From: Stackebrandtia endophytica
GTDB lineage: Bacteria; Actinomycetota; Actinomycetes; Mycobacteriales; Micromonosporaceae
Length of the DNA: 64,000 nt
Reading direction: 5' to 3'
Assembly (NCBI RefSeq): GCF_006716355.1
Contig: NZ_VFOW01000001.1
Span: forward strand, 1,054,001 to 1,118,000
This document shows positions 63,736 to 64,000 of the stretch, one piece after another. Each line of letters opens with the position of its first letter. Positions within the stretch are counted from its first letter, which is position 1. Position numbers and translations under genes: made by a program. The notes under the pieces were generated by a model. It had not been told where the DNA came from. It made no database searches and was given only the letters and a program-made list of their open reading frames with translations.

Positions 63736-64000
63736 ATGCGAAAGTCGGGCCCTCGTGGCAGCCGAGCCAAGCGCCGCCAGTTTCCCCGCAACATCGAACC
63801 ACCTCCCGCGCCCGAAGCCTGGCCGGATCCGGAGACCCTCCGAGACGCACTGCAGGTCAACGAGGTCGCGCAGCGGCTGCTCACCGACATGCGTCCCGAG
63901 ACCGTCCGCACCATCCTGAAACGGATGGACACCCCCACCCGCAAGGCGGTCTTCGAGCCGCACAACATTCCGGTGACGAAGGTGGGGCTGCGCTCGGCCG
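63736..64000 (+). CDS. Hypothetical protein (5' part; gene leaves the window)
   Basis: A frame open to the window end, starting MRKSGPRGSRAKRRQFPRN with a strongly basic N-terminus, then PPPAPEAWPDPETLRDAL and a helical stretch QVNEVAQRLLTDMRPETVRTILKRMDTPTRKAVF. GGAGG lies 5 nt before the ATG, and TAGACT further upstream is a possible -10. It is 192 bases after the membrane protein gene. The visible 88 residues match no family I know. Confidence 0.65.
   Translation, partial: MRKSGPRGSRAKRRQFPRNIEPPPAPEAWPDPETLRDALQVNEVAQRLLTDMRPETVRTILKRMDTPTRKAVFEPHNIPVTKVGLRSA

Overview
The window is chromosomal DNA from a high-GC actinomycete. Support for this comes from GTG/TTG starts, many genes whose start codon lies 5-8 nt behind a TANNNT -10 box (leaderless transcripts), DUF397/XRE-DUF5753 regulators, an smtB-zur zinc regulon, DUF3040, a PASTA kinase and a HelD-type helicase. 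A filamentous actinomycete of the Glycomycetaceae/Micromonosporaceae kind fits, but the family is a guess. Nearly all of the window is chromosomal housekeeping and nutrient-scavenging content. I see no insertion sequence, prophage, CRISPR array or integrase.

Layout. 0-8 kb: the end of ackA-pta, an acetyltransferase, an aminoglycoside-phosphotransferase-fold protein, a gamma-glutamyltransferase, the first XRE/DUF397 pair and small orphan genes. 8-18 kb: glycyl-tRNA synthetase, a zinc block on the minus strand (znuA-znuC-znuB, then smtB-zur, with a Zur box), and a TPP-riboswitch-controlled ykoE-ykoD-ykoC thiamine-precursor ECF transporter. 18-24 kb: a Clp-N/HTH regulator with paired operators over its own promoter, a GH42 protein lacking its acid/base glutamate, a HelD/HelR-like helicase and a secreted AA10 LPMO. 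24-33 kb: leuS behind a leader peptide with three Leu codons and an attenuator-like terminator, then moxR-DUF58-transglutaminase, strong terminators and DUF3040. 33-38 kb: dinB, a phosphodiesterase, a decayed Rpn-like fragment, an orphan anchored protein and tRNA-Lys(CTT). 38-44 kb: a DUF2087 regulator, phoU and a Pho-box-controlled pstSCAB operon. 44-50 kb: an FAD reductase, membrane proteins, a CDF metal exporter with an SmtB-like palindrome, a catalytically dead HtrA-like lipoprotein and the second XRE/DUF397 module. 50-64 kb: GH29 fucosidase, PASTA kinase, glpK, an ABC-2 exporter, rsmI, a membrane-anchored degenerate Mrr protein, an oxidoreductase behind a 20-C tract, a 13-residue-repeat calcium-motif protein and a final operon of unknown function that runs off the end.

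How the genes work together. Zinc uptake (Znu), the sensors (SmtB, Zur) and a distant CDF exporter look like one homeostasis circuit. Phosphate uptake (PstSCAB, PhoU) has a clear direct-repeat Pho box. Thiamine-precursor uptake is riboswitch controlled. Carbohydrate scavenging is represented by GH29, GH42, LPMO, glycerol kinase and the Gfo/Idh/MocA enzyme, but these genes are not in one cluster. The most unusual items are regulatory (leuS leader, Clp-N operator/promoter overlap, poly-C promoter) or proteins that keep a fold but have lost catalytic residues (HtrA-like, GH42, Mrr-like).
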